Positions 28,541-39,525 of a stretch of DNA of 64,000 bases are shown here, one piece after another. Within the stretch, counting starts at the first letter, position 1. Each line of letters begins with the position of its first letter. The notes beneath the pieces are model-generated. The model did no database searches. It worked only from the letters and a program-made list of their open reading frames with translations, and was not told the origin of the DNA. Position numbers and translations under genes: made by a program. Location of the stretch: contig NZ_BAJV01000004.1 of assembly GCF_000613885.1 (NCBI RefSeq), forward strand, positions 1 to 64,000. The letters are read 5' to 3'. Source of the stretch: Asaia prunellae JCM 25354 (lineage in GTDB: Bacteria; Pseudomonadota; Alphaproteobacteria; Acetobacterales; Acetobacteraceae).

Positions 28541-29931
28541 ATGTCATGTCCTCCTCCCGCACAAGAACCGATCACCTGCCCAGACCGCCCTAGGGCGGTC
28601 CGCGCTTCGTGGCGCTTCACCCGTGCGCTCGAGGCTGATGGACACAGCCTGCCGGAAGTGTTCTCCTCAGTGCATGTTGCACCGGAAAATGCGGGATGGT
28701 TCCGTCGCTTCCTGTCTTTCGTCGGGCCCGGCTATATGGTGGCCGTAGGTTATATGGATCCAGGCAACTGGGCGACAGACCTGCAGGGTGGTGCCCAGTT
28801 CGGTTACACCCTGCTTTCTGTCATCATGATCTCCAATCTGATGGCCATTCTGCTCCAGGCGCTAGCAGCCCGGCTCGGCATCGTGACAGGCCGCGATCTG
28901 GCTCAGGCCTGTCGCGATCATTTCTCACCAGCCATTTCGTTCGTGCTATGGTTCACCTGTGAGCTCGCGATCATTGCCTGCGATCTGGCAGAGGTGATCG
29001 GTACGGCTGTCGCGCTGCAACTGCTCTTCATATCCCCTTGCTTTTCGGAGCGCTGATCTCTGCATTCGATGCACTGATCGTGCTGTTTCTGATGAATCGC
29101 GGCTTTCGCTATCTCGAAGCGTTTATCATCGCTCTGCTGACTGTCATCGCCGTGTGTTTCGGCGTGCAAATCGCCGCAGCCTCGCCGCCCGTTGCGGCGG
29201 TGCTCTCTGGATTTCTGCCACGCACCAGCGTCGTCACAAACCCGGCCATGCTCTATATCGCTATTGGCATTATCGGCGCGACCGTCATGCCGCATAATCT
29301 CTATCTTCACTCCTCCATAGTGCAGACCCGCGACTACAGGAGAGACGACAGAGGGCGAAAGGATGCCCTGCGCTGGGCGACACTCGACAGCACCGTCGCG
29401 CTTATGCTCGCTCTGTTCATCAATGCTGCAATCCTGATCGTCTCGGCGGCAGCCTTCCATGGTACGGGCCATCAGGATGTCGCTGAAATCGAAGATGCCT
29501 ATCGCCTGCTTTCTCCCGTTCTTGGAATGGGCGTTGCCTCAACGCTTTTTGCCGTAGCTCTTCTGGCAGCGGGAACGAATTCGACCGTCACGGGTACACT
29601 GGCCGGCCAGATCGTGATGGAAGGTTTTCTGCATCTGACCATTCCGCACTGGGCGCGTCGCCTGATCACACGCGGTCTCGCCGTGCTGCCGGTTGTAGCC
29701 GTCACAGCTCTCTATGGTGATCACGGAGTGGGCAAACTGCTCATATTCAGCCAGGTCGTGCTGTCACTTCAGCTCCCTTTTGCTGTCATTCCACTGGTTA
29801 TGTTCGTGTCTGACAGACGCAAGATGGGGCATTTCACGATTTCACCCGGCATGAAGCTGCTGTCCTGGTCTGTAGCCGGGATTATTCTGCTGCTGAATTT
29901 CAAGCTGCTTTACGACACTCTCGCCGCCTGA
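28541..29931 (+). pseudogene. mntH: NRAMP manganese transporter, split by a frameshift
   Basis: The first frame ([10 protein letters not shown]..., 28541) carries TM1 with the metal-binding motif [11 protein letters not shown] and reads to about 29027. The remainder ([20 protein letters not shown] onwards, to 29931) is in another frame. Restoring one base, most simply a T in CTCTTTCAT, gives 463 residues, slightly above the usual ~420 owing to a longer N-terminus. The TM6 motif [11 protein letters not shown] is intact. MntH imports Mn(II) with protons. It is preceded by the palindrome at 28487-28511 and followed 26 bases later by a TonB-dependent receptor gene. Confidence 0.88.
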
Positions 29932-29957
29932 GGCGGGTTTCCCCTGTCACTATCATC

Positions 29958-32365
29958 ATGAAGGATCGCCTTATGCTCTCTCTCCGCTCACAGTATAGCA
30001 ATTGCTATCTAAAAAAGCTTGGGAGAATCCTTAAGGCATCTGCTTATTGGCATTCGGCTGCCACCCTGACCCCGGCACTACTGGCACCGCCCCTTCTCTG
30101 CACTATGACCACAACAGCGCGCGCTGCTGACAGGCCAGTCAGCAGCGCGTCAGCTCTCACTCCTCAAAAAGATCAGAAAGGCAGGCGATCCGTGCCGGAA
30201 AACGCCCGGTCATGCAAAAATCTGCCTCAGCCAGTATCATCCGGCCCACCGGAAACTGCTGCAGACAAAGCCTTGAGGGATGCTTGCAGGCAACCTCGTC
30301 AAAGCGCTTCAGCTGCCGGAGAAACCGGGCAGCCTCCCTCGGGTCATGAAAATATTATCGTGACGGCTCATCTCGATCAGATGCGTGGTCGCATTGCACC
30401 AGGACTGGGGGCCGTCTCATATGGCATTGATCAAAGACAGATACAGGCCACGCCTGGCGGCGAGAATGCCGCTTTCAGTCAAATTCTCCTCCGGCTGCCT
30501 GGGGTAGTCATGGATCTTATGGCGAGGTGCATGTCCGCGGAGAGCATGGTGGTCTGACCTACCGTGTCAATGGTGTCCTGCTCCCCGAGGGACTGAACGG
30601 TTTCGGGCAAGAACTTGACAGTCGCATCATCCAGTCAGTCGATCTCCTGACAGGCACTCTCCCCGCCCAGTTCGGCTTTCGCACATCCGGCATCATCGAT
30701 GTCAAGACGAAGACGGGAGACACTCTGAAGAACAACCAGTTCTCACTCTACGGAGGCAGTTACAACACGTTCGTACCATCCCTGCAGCTCGGCGGCTCGA
30801 AAGACCGTTGGGACTATTTCGTCACTGCTTCCTACAACCGCAATGATATCGGCATTGAAAATCCGACCAGTTCCTTCCGACCAACCCATGACTTTACCCA
30901 GCAGGAGAAAGCTTTTGGCTATCTTGCCTATCAACTGGATGATGAAAGTCGCATCAGTCTTCTGACCAGCGCATCCTATGCCGATTTCCAGCTTCCCAAC
31001 ACAACGGGTCTGCCCATCCTGTACCAGTCCTCGACCATAGCTCCTGAGGATCGGGATATTCAGTCGCGCCTGCTGAGAAACGGACAAACCGAACAGAATT
31101 ATTATGCCGTACTGTCCTATCAGCGCAGCACCGAGAAAACGAACCTGCAGGTTTCTCCCTTTTTCCGTTATGGTCGTATCGGATACCGCAATGATCCGGA
31201 CCGGGACCTCGCCTTCTCGGGTATTTCCCAGCATGAGGTCAATGACTTCACCACAGGCGGGCTGCAACTCGACACGTCCTACAACATCGCCCCACATCAC
31301 ATTCTGCGCGTCGGGCTGCTCGGTCAGTATACGTCCGAGCGTCTTGATACGAACACACTCGCGTTTCCGGTTGATGAATCAGGAGAACAGATCTCAATCA
31401 ATCCCAGAAGGATTATAGACAATAGTGGTAACTGGGCTGTTGAAGCCGGGGCCTACATCCAAGACGAATTCCATATAACACCCAGACTGACCTTCAATTA
31501 CGGCCTGCGCTATGATCGTTTCGCTTCTTCATTCCACAACGAAGGTCAACTGAGCCCGCGCGCCAATATGGTCTGGAAAGCGACAGGAACAACAACTGTT
31601 CACTTCGGTTATTCGCGCTATTTCGCGCCTCCTTCACCTCAGTATATCTCGGATACGACACTCGCAAAATTTGCAGGCACAACCAACGCACCACAAACGA
31701 TGCTGAACACCCCGACACGCGTGGAGAAATCACACTATGTCGATGTCGGTATCCTGCAACATATCACGCCCGACTATCAGATCACGATCGATGCCTACGG
31801 CAAATGGGCGCATGATCAGGGCGATCTCGGCCAGTTCGGCCGTGCTGTCATTCTGGCGCCATTCAGCTACCGACGCGGGCGTGTCTATGGTGCTGAAATC
31901 GGCAATTCATGGCGCCATGGCGGCTGGTCGATCTATGGCAATTTCTCTTTCGTCAAGACCTGGGCAAAAGACATAAACTCGGCACAGTATCAGTTCGAAG
32001 TGGCTGAACTCGATTATGTCAGAAATCACGGAATCCAGCTTGATCACCAGGGTGAATTCACTTCATCGGCAGGCGTATCATACAGCAACAAGCATGACAT
32101 GGCCTATCTCGACTTCCTCTATGGCTACGGGTTGCGAAGCGGTTTTGCCAATCTGGAGAAACAACCCTCCTACGCGGTTTTCAATATTGGCTATGCCCAT
32201 ACCTTTACTAAAGTCCCGGTCGGACACAGCCTCAAACTACGTTTCGACGTCGTCAATCTGTTTGATCACCGCTATCAGCTGCGTGATGGCAGCGGTATCG
32301 GCGTGACGCAGGCTCAGTATGGCCAGAGACGAGGTACTTTCTTCTCGATGGTAAGCAGCTTCTAG
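29958..32365 (+). pseudogene. TonB-dependent outer-membrane receptor, split by a frameshift
   Basis: The N-terminal frame (29958) has a long export signal and the start of a plug domain (ENIIVTAHLDQMRGR, TPGGENAAFSQILLRLPGVV). After about 30515 the frame shifts and continues VHVRGEHGGLTYRVNGVLLPEG through a 22-strand-like barrel ending in a terminal Phe (FFSMVSSF). One restored base gives 802 residues. The gene starts 26 bases after mntH with no terminator, so the two look co-transcribed. A role in outer-membrane manganese (or metal-chelate) uptake is inferred from that, since MntH serves only the inner membrane. Confidence 0.8.
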
Positions 32366-32460
32366 ACAGCCTCACGCAGATATGAGGGAGCGATTCCGAC
32401 GTTGGAAAGGTTGATGTGTATATGGTGGCAGCGGTTGCCCCCTTGACGGAGATCCGCCTG

Positions 32461-34740
32461 ATGCCTGATCGCAAAACCCTCTTCAAGCCGTATCATCATC
32501 CGGCAGGAGGCTGGGGTGCGGTCAAGGCCACGGCAAAAGCCCTTCTGGAACAGAGCGTTGTCAGCAAGGGCTCTCGCGCCTTGTTGGCGATGAACCAGCC
32601 AGGTGGCTTCAAATGCCCGAGTTGCGCCTTTCCTGATCCGACCCGCCACAAGAAAGTGGAATTCTGCGAGAACGGGGTCAAGGCACTCGCTGTCGAGGCA
32701 ACGAAGAAGCGCGTCACGAGAACCTTTTTTGCCGAATATCCTGTCAGCGAACTCGCCACGAAAAGTGACTACTGGCTGGAGGAGCAAGGACGTCTGACCG
32801 AGCCGATGCGTTACGATCCGAAAACGGATCATTACGTTCCCTGTTCATGGCAGGAGGCTTTCGATCTGATAGGCAATCATCTGCGTCGTCTTGAATCGCC
32901 TGATCAGGCCGAATTCTACACTTCTGGTCGCACCTCCAACGAAGCTGCCTTTCTCTATTCTGTTTTCGTGCGCGCCTTCGGCACGAATAATTTTCCCGAT
33001 TGTTCGAATATGTGCCACGAGCCGACCAGCCGGGGCCTGCCCGCTGCCATCGGGATCGGTAAGGGGACGGTCGTCATGGACGATTTCGACCACGCCGAAG
33101 CCATATTCATTGTCGGCCAGAATACCGGCACAAACTCACCGCGCATGATGGGACTGCTGGCCCATGCCCGCAAACGCAATGTGCCGATCGTTGTGGTCAA
33201 TCCCATGCCGGAACGCGCACTGATCCGCTTTGCGGAACCGCAGGACCCGGTCATGATGGCAACAGGCGGCTCGACCGCCATAGCGACCGAATTCGTTCAT
33301 ATCCGGATCGGTGGCGATCTCGCCTTTTTCAAAGGCATGATGAAAGCGCTTTTCGAGCGTGACGAGGCGGGCGAAAACGTTCTCGATCACGATTTCATCG
33401 AGAAGCATACCGAGGGCTTCGCCGCATTGCGTGAAGAAGTCATGCAGCAGGACTGGGAGGCAATCGAGCGTATATCAGGCATTGAAAAAGCACAGATCCT
33501 GCGCACGGCCTCGATTTATGCGCGCTCGAATGCATCGATCATCTGCTTTGGCATGGGGATCACCCAGCATCAGCAGGGTGCGCGCATGATCCAGCAGCTT
33601 GCCGCCTTTCTGATGCTACGTGGCAATTTTGGCAAGCGGGGCGCCGGTATTGCCCCTATACGTGGCCATTCCAACGTACAGGGTGACCGTACGGTAGGTA
33701 TCGATGAAAAACCGACGCAGGCCTATCTCGATCGTCTGCGTGATGTATTCGGATTTGAACCGCCACGCACTCATGGTCATCATGCCGTGGATTCAGTCGA
33801 AGCCATGCTTGCCGGGACAGCCAGGGTCTTTATCGGCATGGGCGGCAATTTCATCCATGCCATTCCTGACACGCCGCGTGGCTATGAAGCGATGCAACGC
33901 CTCGATCTGACCGTAGGAATTGCGACGAAGCTCAACCGCGGCCATATCGTCCATGGCCGCAATGCCCTGATCCTGCCTGTGATCTCGCGTTCGGAGATTG
34001 ACCGGCAAGCGACAGGAGAGCAGTTCGTCACCATCGAAGATGCCATGTCGAACGTGACTGCATCACGCGGCGTACTGGAGCCTGCCAGTCCTGACCTGCT
34101 TTCAGAAGTCGCGATTGTCTGCGGCATGGCACAGGTAACGCTCCCCGACAGCACAATCCCCTGGTCCCTGTTCCAGACCGATTATGGCCTGATCCGCGAT
34201 CGTATTGCGGACGTCTATCCCGGGATCTATGCCGATTTCAACGCCCGGATACGGAACAAACAGGGTTTTCATCTCGACATTCCACCACGACGCCGGGAAT
34301 GGAAAACCCCTTCGGGCAAGGCGCAATTTCTGGTCTTTCCCGGTCTGGAAGTCGATGACCATGTTGAGAACAACGACATGCTGCGTCTTTCGACCATTCG
34401 CTCGCATGACCAGTTCAATACGACCATTTACAGCATGAATGACCGCTACCGAGGCGTTTACAATACCCGCATGGTCGTTTTCATGAATGAAGAGGACATG
34501 CAGGAACGAGGCCTTGAACAGGAGATGGTTGTCAGCCTCGAAACGCTTTCGACAGACGGCATTACAAGACGCGTCCAGAATCTGGTTGCCATCGCCTATC
34601 CCCTGCCCCGTGGAGCCATTGCAGGCTATTATCCAGAACTCAATCCGCTTTTACCCCTCAACCATTACGATGAAATCAGCGGCACTCCTGCCGCCAAATC
34701 AATCCCCGTACGGGTTCACTCATCTGCGAGGGCGCCATGA
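32461..34740 (+). CDS. Molybdopterin oxidoreductase, FdhF/YdeP family
   Basis: About 759 residues, the size of the formate-dehydrogenase-alpha-like FdhF/YdeP family (TIGR01701). N-terminal cysteines for an Fe-S cluster are in KCPSCAFPDP and VEFCENG. Mo-bis-MGD blocks include FYTSGRTSNEAAF, NNFPDCSNMCHEP, IVVVNPMPERALI and FGMGITQHQQGARMIQQLA. The C-terminal part has the RGVYNTRMVVFMNEEDM block. The ATG at 32461 (ACGGAG upstream) is preferred to a GTG at 32416. It overlaps fdhD by 4 bases. Electron partner and physiological substrate are unknown; some relatives affect acid resistance. Confidence 0.85.
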   Translation: MPDRKTLFKPYHHPAGGWGAVKATAKALLEQSVVSKGSRALLAMNQPGGFKCPSCAFPDPTRHKKVEFCENGVKALAVEATKKRVTRTFFAEYPVSELATKSDYWLEEQGRLTEPMRYDPKTDHYVPCSWQEAFDLIGNHLRRLESPDQAEFYTSGRTSNEAAFLYSVFVRAFGTNNFPDCSNMCHEPTSRGLPAAIGIGKGTVVMDDFDHAEAIFIVGQNTGTNSPRMMGLLAHARKRNVPIVVVNPMPERALIRFAEPQDPVMMATGGSTAIATEFVHIRIGGDLAFFKGMMKALFERDEAGENVLDHDFIEKHTEGFAALREEVMQQDWEAIERISGIEKAQILRTASIYARSNASIICFGMGITQHQQGARMIQQLAAFLMLRGNFGKRGAGIAPIRGHSNVQGDRTVGIDEKPTQAYLDRLRDVFGFEPPRTHGHHAVDSVEAMLAGTARVFIGMGGNFIHAIPDTPRGYEAMQRLDLTVGIATKLNRGHIVHGRNALILPVISRSEIDRQATGEQFVTIEDAMSNVTASRGVLEPASPDLLSEVAIVCGMAQVTLPDSTIPWSLFQTDYGLIRDRIADVYPGIYADFNARIRNKQGFHLDIPPRRREWKTPSGKAQFLVFPGLEVDDHVENNDMLRLSTIRSHDQFNTTIYSMNDRYRGVYNTRMVVFMNEEDMQERGLEQEMVVSLETLSTDGITRRVQNLVAIAYPLPRGAIAGYYPELNPLLPLNHYDEISGTPAAKSIPVRVHSSARAP

Positions 34741-35594
34741 CAATACGACCAGACAGTCTGGCTGCAGCCCATGTACTACGCCATGCTATCACAATTGGCC
34801 CTGACGGTGAGCAGGAGCGGATCGAACTCGGCATTGCTGAAGAAAAGCCGCTTACCCTGATCTTCAATGAATTTCATGTCCATGCGGTCATGATGGTGAC
34901 CCCGCTTGACCTTCATGATTTCATTCTCGGCTTCGTATTGACCGAAAAGATCATCGCCTCACCCTCTGACCTTATCTCCTGTCATATCGACCGCCTTGAT
35001 AATCAGCTTGCCGCGCATATTCTTATCCCGGGTGCCGATTTCAGTCGCCTGATACGCAGGGGGCAGCGTTTTCTGACCGGGAGCAGCAGTTGCGGTCTCT
35101 GTGGCGTGACCGACCTGGATGATATCGCAACAGACCCGCCAAACCTGCCCGCGCACCCTGTGCCATTGGCAGCCATAAAGAAGGCTCTGGCCGCGCTTCC
35201 TGACCAACAGGTCCTCAATCAGAAAGTGCATATGGTCCATGCTGCAGCCTGGGCGTCACCTGATGGAGTGATTCACTATGTGCGCGAGGATGTGGGACGC
35301 CACAACGCCCTCGACAAACTGATCGGTGTTCTCAGCCAGTCCCCCCGTGAGCCGGGACGTGGCTTCTGCCTGCTGACCAGTCGATGCTCTTATGACATGG
35401 TTGAAAAAGCCCTCACATTGGGCATCTCCACACTCGTTGCCATTTCCTCTCCCACCGATCGTGCAATACAGGTTGCACGAAAGGCTGATATGACTCTGAT
35501 TGGTAATGCCCGGCCTGATCGCCTCGCCATTTTTTGCGGTGCGCATCGCCTAGTCAAACCTGAACCTGAGGCTGTCACAATGGTTGGCGTATGA
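34737..35594 (+). CDS. fdhD: Formate dehydrogenase accessory sulfurtransferase FdhD
   Basis: A 285-residue protein that moves sulfur from a cysteine desulfurase to the molybdenum cofactor before insertion. The essential CxxC is C119-C122 (TGSSSCGLCG). Other blocks are HDFILGFVLTE and REDVGRHNALDKLIG. The ATG overlaps the oxidoreductase stop, and its own stop overlaps the next ATG, so the three are tightly coupled. This strongly suggests that the upstream enzyme is the FdhD client. Confidence 0.92.
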   Translation: MTIRPDSLAAAHVLRHAITIGPDGEQERIELGIAEEKPLTLIFNEFHVHAVMMVTPLDLHDFILGFVLTEKIIASPSDLISCHIDRLDNQLAAHILIPGADFSRLIRRGQRFLTGSSSCGLCGVTDLDDIATDPPNLPAHPVPLAAIKKALAALPDQQVLNQKVHMVHAAAWASPDGVIHYVREDVGRHNALDKLIGVLSQSPREPGRGFCLLTSRCSYDMVEKALTLGISTLVAISSPTDRAIQVARKADMTLIGNARPDRLAIFCGAHRLVKPEPEAVTMVGV

Positions 35595-36073
35595 GTTTCG
35601 ATCCCACAGACGATTTCTTTGCATTCGAGCAGGATTTTGCAGGAACGCTGCGCTGCATACCCATGAAGGTGCGTCTCAAGCTTGATCTATGCGGTATAAA
35701 GCTGAGTCTGCGCCAGTGGAGCCAGCTCTTGCCGACAATCCGCAGACAACTTCTGCACTCGCCTTGCGAGACGGTTGATGAGCAGGCAGCCTATCGCGAA
35801 ACCCTTGTAAAACTGATTGCCAAATATTGCGATGAGCCTCTGAGAACACTGGCCGGCAGCGACGATCACCTGTGGAGGGATGTCTCTGTGGTGCCCACCT
35901 GCATTCTGGTTCAGGCTGAACGTGACAAGGTATCCCCACCGGATTTGGCCCGTTGGCAGAGGCTGCACGCTCTTCAGCGCTTTGCTCTGGTAAAACTGGC
36001 ACGATCACAGCATGAAAACGAGAATTTTGTTCCGGCACTAAGAGAATTTGGTCTGATACAGACCGGATCATGA
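35591..36073 (+). CDS. Nitrate-reductase-associated protein family
   Basis: A 160-residue protein with the family hallmark FAFEQDFAGTLRCIPMKVRLKLDLCGIKLSLRQW near the N-terminus (PF09655 type). Members sit next to molybdoenzymes in cyanobacteria and proteobacteria; their biochemical role is not established. Its start overlaps the fdhD stop by 4 bases, and its end overlaps the convergent mobA end by 6 bases. Confidence 0.75.
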   Translation: MSFDPTDDFFAFEQDFAGTLRCIPMKVRLKLDLCGIKLSLRQWSQLLPTIRRQLLHSPCETVDEQAAYRETLVKLIAKYCDEPLRTLAGSDDHLWRDVSVVPTCILVQAERDKVSPPDLARWQRLHALQRFALVKLARSQHENENFVPALREFGLIQTGS

Positions 36074-36655
36074 AGCAGTCTGGTTTATAGCAGCCAGGTC
36101 TTCATATGTATTGATATTAAAAAAAGGATCGCCAGCATCGCTATCGAACGAGACCTGGCGCATACCGATCTTCTCAGAAAAAGGGCGCACAGCCATCTGT
36201 CGTCGTAACCCTGATGCCAGAGCCAGATTTATATGCTGGTGCAACTCCGGGAGGCAGGCAGTCGGCCAGAATGCTACGAGAGGGTGCATACGCCCCAAGC
36301 TTTCCGCGCAGGATGGAGCTGGAGAAAGTCTCGTAACAAGATCATAGGGGATGAAGGGTGTATCGCCAGGTACGGTAAGAACAGAAGACACACCCTTGCG
36401 ACTGGCCCATTCAATTGCGGAAAGGATCCCGACAAGCGGTCCTTTGCCGGATCGTGAGTCTGGAAGAAGCTCCATGCCGCAACCCCTGAAGCTGTCCTGT
36501 TCCTGTCTTATTGCAAGAGCAATCTGGGAGACCTGCGGGGAAAGACGCAACACCAACTGGTCAAGGATCCTGTTCTTCCCCAAGGAAAGGAGCGGTTTGT
36601 CACAACCGCCAAGCCGCTCTCCCCTCCCTCCTGCCAGAATAACCGCCAGTGTCAT
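36068..36655 (-). CDS. mobA: Molybdenum cofactor guanylyltransferase
   Basis: A 195-residue nucleotidyltransferase that links GMP to molybdopterin, forming the MGD cofactor. The N-terminal signature LAGGRGERLGGCDKPLL and the catalytic-metal region VPGDTPFIP are clear. The protein is convergent with the oxidoreductase-fdhD operon, completing a cofactor-supply block for the Mo enzyme. Confidence 0.9.
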   Translation of the reverse strand: MTLAVILAGGRGERLGGCDKPLLSLGKNRILDQLVLRLSPQVSQIALAIRQEQDSFRGCGMELLPDSRSGKGPLVGILSAIEWASRKGVSSVLTVPGDTPFIPYDLVTRLSPAPSCAESLGRMHPLVAFWPTACLPELHQHINLALASGLRRQMAVRPFSEKIGMRQVSFDSDAGDPFFNINTYEDLAAINQTAS

Positions 36656-36661
36656 CAGACT

Positions 36662-36982
36662 TTAGCGCGGTTGTGGCGGCAGAGGCACCTCTTGTCGGTC
36701 TGGAGACATCGGATGAAGATGATGTCTTGGAGGATGCCGGATTGGTGGCGGTGGTTCGGGGGGAAGCTGAACCGGCCTGAACGCTGGCGGCGCCTCTCCA
36801 CGATGATAATAAGGCCCCCTGTAATTATCGTTGAGTTGTGAAGCGTTCAGCCTGTCAATCATGCTGTTGCCAGTGCCATCAGCATAATGACCGGACATCG
36901 CGGCGGGCCCCTGCTGCGCCAGAGCGAAAGACGGGGCAGCCAGAAGCATTACCCCCGATAAAACCCCGATATGACGGTTCAT
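36662..36982 (-). CDS. Exported proline-rich small protein
   Basis: A 106-residue protein with a clear signal peptide (MNRHIGVLSGVMLLAAPSFALAQ) and a mature part rich in proline, histidine and arginine (LPPEPPPPIRHPPRHH). No domain is recognised. Its ATG overlaps the stop of the upstream amidohydrolase (ATGA), so the two are translationally coupled. A periplasmic location is inferred; the His-rich tail could bind metal, but this is not shown. Confidence 0.6.
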   Translation of the reverse strand: MNRHIGVLSGVMLLAAPSFALAQQGPAAMSGHYADGTGNSMIDRLNASQLNDNYRGPYYHRGEAPPAFRPVQLPPEPPPPIRHPPRHHLHPMSPDRQEVPLPPQPR

Positions 36983-38357
36983 GGTGTATTTCCTTTGGAA
37001 ACAAGTCCGTCAGAGACAGGCTCACCGCGCTGCCAGACCTGAGATATCAGGTCAATATCAGATACGGATCGATCGGGAGCACCGTCAATGACCAGAAAAT
37101 CCGCCCGCTTGCCACTCAACAATACGCCGCGATCCTGAAGTCCCAGCAACAGGGCTGCCTTTTGCGTTGCGATATTGATTGCCTGCAATGGCGTTAACCC
37201 TGCCTGTACCATCAGGATCAGCTCTCTGTGCTCAGCAAAGCCGGGTAAACGAAGAGGCGTTGCTCCTGAATCAGTCCCGAAGCCAATTTTTGCACCTCCA
37301 CGATACAGAGCAAGCAGGTTGCGTTTGTTCATGGCCAGTGCAGTTCGCGCGGCTTCTGTCGTCGGTTTGGCGAGGGTCTCCCTACGCCAGACTTCCTGAC
37401 CTACAGTCTCTCGCAACGCTGGCGACATGGCCTCATTGGCTGCTCTCTGCCCAAGTGTTTCAGGATGTTCGGCGAAATAATAAGTCGATTCATCAAGTGA
37501 GAGAGTAGGGATATACCATGAGCCGTATTCTTGAGCTGCGTTACGAAAGCAGTATCAACCGGTTTGTCACGTACACCATGAGCGAGAATATCAGCACCAT
37601 GGGCAAGTGCCTGGCGTGCCAGATCGAGGTCATGAATATGCACTGCAACACGCAGATGCCGTTTATGAGCCTCGACAATTGCGGCCTGCCACACAGAGGC
37701 GCCAAGCAGGGGCAGCGGAGGTTTTGCAGGATTGGTCAAATGCAGATCGTCCAGCCAGACCTTGACCAGATCTGTACCCTCGTCGGCCATACGATCAACA
37801 GCCTGACGAGCTTCCTGCGGAGTATGGGGCCGAAAGATCTGATCATGTCCCATATTCTCAACCATGGCTTCCGGCGGCATGCCGCCTGGAGCGCCAATTC
37901 CCTGGTCCACACCAAAGAGATCAGCGCCAGGATTGATGCCCTGATGCTGCTCCCGGCGCAGCTGATCGAAAAGTGGTGACTTGTTCAGTCCAAGCGCCGT
38001 AACCGTCAGGACTCCATAACGCCTGTATTGCTCAAGTGCCGCCAGGATTATTGTACGCGTATAATTGCGCGAGGCGGTCGACATTCCCTCAACCAGACCG
38101 ACATGACTGTGATCACTTATCAGCGCAGGCATCACGGTCTTACCTTGCAGATCAATAATTCTGGCGCCTGCCACAGGGGCCTGGCCGATAGACAGGATCT
38201 GACCACGATCGATCACGATTGTCATATCGATCCGCGCTTCTGCTCCGGTCCCGTCAATCACTCGGGCATGGGTCAGGGCAACAGGTTCGGCATGGCTGGC
38301 AGAAGAAGGAAAACAGGTCGTGACCGCAAGAGAGGCAAACAGCCAGATAGAACGCAT
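36979..38357 (-). pseudogene. Exported amidohydrolase, split by a frameshift
   Basis: From MRSIWLFASLAVTT (38357) a signal peptide leads to a metal-dependent amidohydrolase (VIDGTGAEARIDMTIVIDRGQILSIG; metal site SDHSHVGLVEG; later AVHIHDLDLARQALAHGADILAHG). The frame breaks near 37530 and continues as EYGSWYIPTLSLDESTYYFAEHPETLG down to RADFLVIDGAPD. One restored base (a G after CTCAAG) gives 459 residues. The first metal motif reads DHSHV where many relatives have D-x-H-x-H; both histidines are spaced H-S-H. Imidazolonepropionase/prolidase-like hydrolysis in the periplasm is inferred; the substrate is unknown. Confidence 0.8.
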
Positions 38358-38610
38358 CTCGGTTGGACTCTCTCTTTGCTTTTCTCTCCTGCACACATGA
38401 CAGAAAAACTGCATCCTGATGCAGGAGGGACTGCCATCTGAACGCAGAAAGCCTCCTCAGGATGCATGGCAGGAAAATCTGGTATCGAATCTGTGAAGGG
38501 TAGTTTGGACATCGTAAGAAACGGATAAGGCCAGCAGCAGTTAGGAAGTGTTATAATCTTCCGGTTGCAGCAACAGAAACTGCGACCACCACCCAACACA
38601 GGAGCGTTGC

Positions 38611-39525
38611 ATGTCATTGACACCCCAGGTCAAAGCCATTCTTGCCAATTACGAGTCAGACAATCCCGGGACAAAAGCCAATCTTGTCCGACTGATGAAT
38701 ACGGGCGTGCTGGCTGGCACAGGCAAGCTGGTGATCCTGCCGGTTGATCAGGGCTTCGAGCACGGACCTGCGCGCTCTTTTGCGGCCAATCCGCCAGCCT
38801 ATGACCCGCATTACCACTTTTCTCTTGCTATCGAAGCCGGTCTCAATGCCTTTGCTGCGCCCTTGGGTATGCTCGAAGCTGGCGCCTCGACTTTTGCCGG
38901 TCAGCTACCGCTGATCCTCAAATGCAACAGTTCGAACTCACTGGCGACCGAGAAGAACCAGGCCGTCACCGGCACAGTAGCCGATGCACTGCGTCTGGGA
39001 TGTTCGGCCATCGGCTTTACCATCTATCCCGGCAGCGAATATTGTTTCGACCAGATGAACGAATTGCGCGAACTGGCACAGGAGGCAAAGGCGGCTGGTC
39101 TGGTTGTAATCGTCTGGAGTTATCCACGCGGGCCAATGCTGGACAAGGTGGGCGAGACAGCCATCGATATCTGCGCTTATGCTGCCCATATGGCGGCCGA
39201 ATGCGGTGCCCATATCATCAAGGTCAAACCTCCGACCGACGCTCTGTCGCTCCCCGCTGCGAAAACGGTCTATCTTGAGCAGAAGATTGATATCTCGACC
39301 ATGGAAGCGCGTGTACGTCACGTGGTACAATCCACCTTTGCCGGTCGTCGCATTGTCATTTTCTCGGGTGGTGAGCATGCCACGACCGATGCCCTGCTCG
39401 ATACGATCCGTGGCATTCACAAAGGTGGCGGATTTGGTTCCATTATTGGCCGCAACACGTTCCAGCGTCCGCGTCAGGAAGCCCTTGCCCTGCTGTCCTC
39501 GATCACAGGAATCTTCAAGGGCTGA
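38611..39525 (+). CDS. fbaB: Class I fructose-bisphosphate aldolase
   Basis: A 304-residue Schiff-base aldolase of the DhnA/FbaB (DeoC-like) family. The catalytic lysine is K204 in HIIKVKPPTD; other blocks are LVILPVDQGFEHGPARSF, TIYPGSEY, IVWSYPRG and GSIIGRNTFQRP. It cleaves or forms fructose-1,6-bisphosphate. AACACAGGAG precedes the ATG. The last ~52 bases overlap the 3' end of the convergent ABC ATPase gene. Confidence 0.92.
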   Translation: MSLTPQVKAILANYESDNPGTKANLVRLMNTGVLAGTGKLVILPVDQGFEHGPARSFAANPPAYDPHYHFSLAIEAGLNAFAAPLGMLEAGASTFAGQLPLILKCNSSNSLATEKNQAVTGTVADALRLGCSAIGFTIYPGSEYCFDQMNELRELAQEAKAAGLVVIVWSYPRGPMLDKVGETAIDICAYAAHMAAECGAHIIKVKPPTDALSLPAAKTVYLEQKIDISTMEARVRHVVQSTFAGRRIVIFSGGEHATTDALLDTIRGIHKGGGFGSIIGRNTFQRPRQEALALLSSITGIFKG

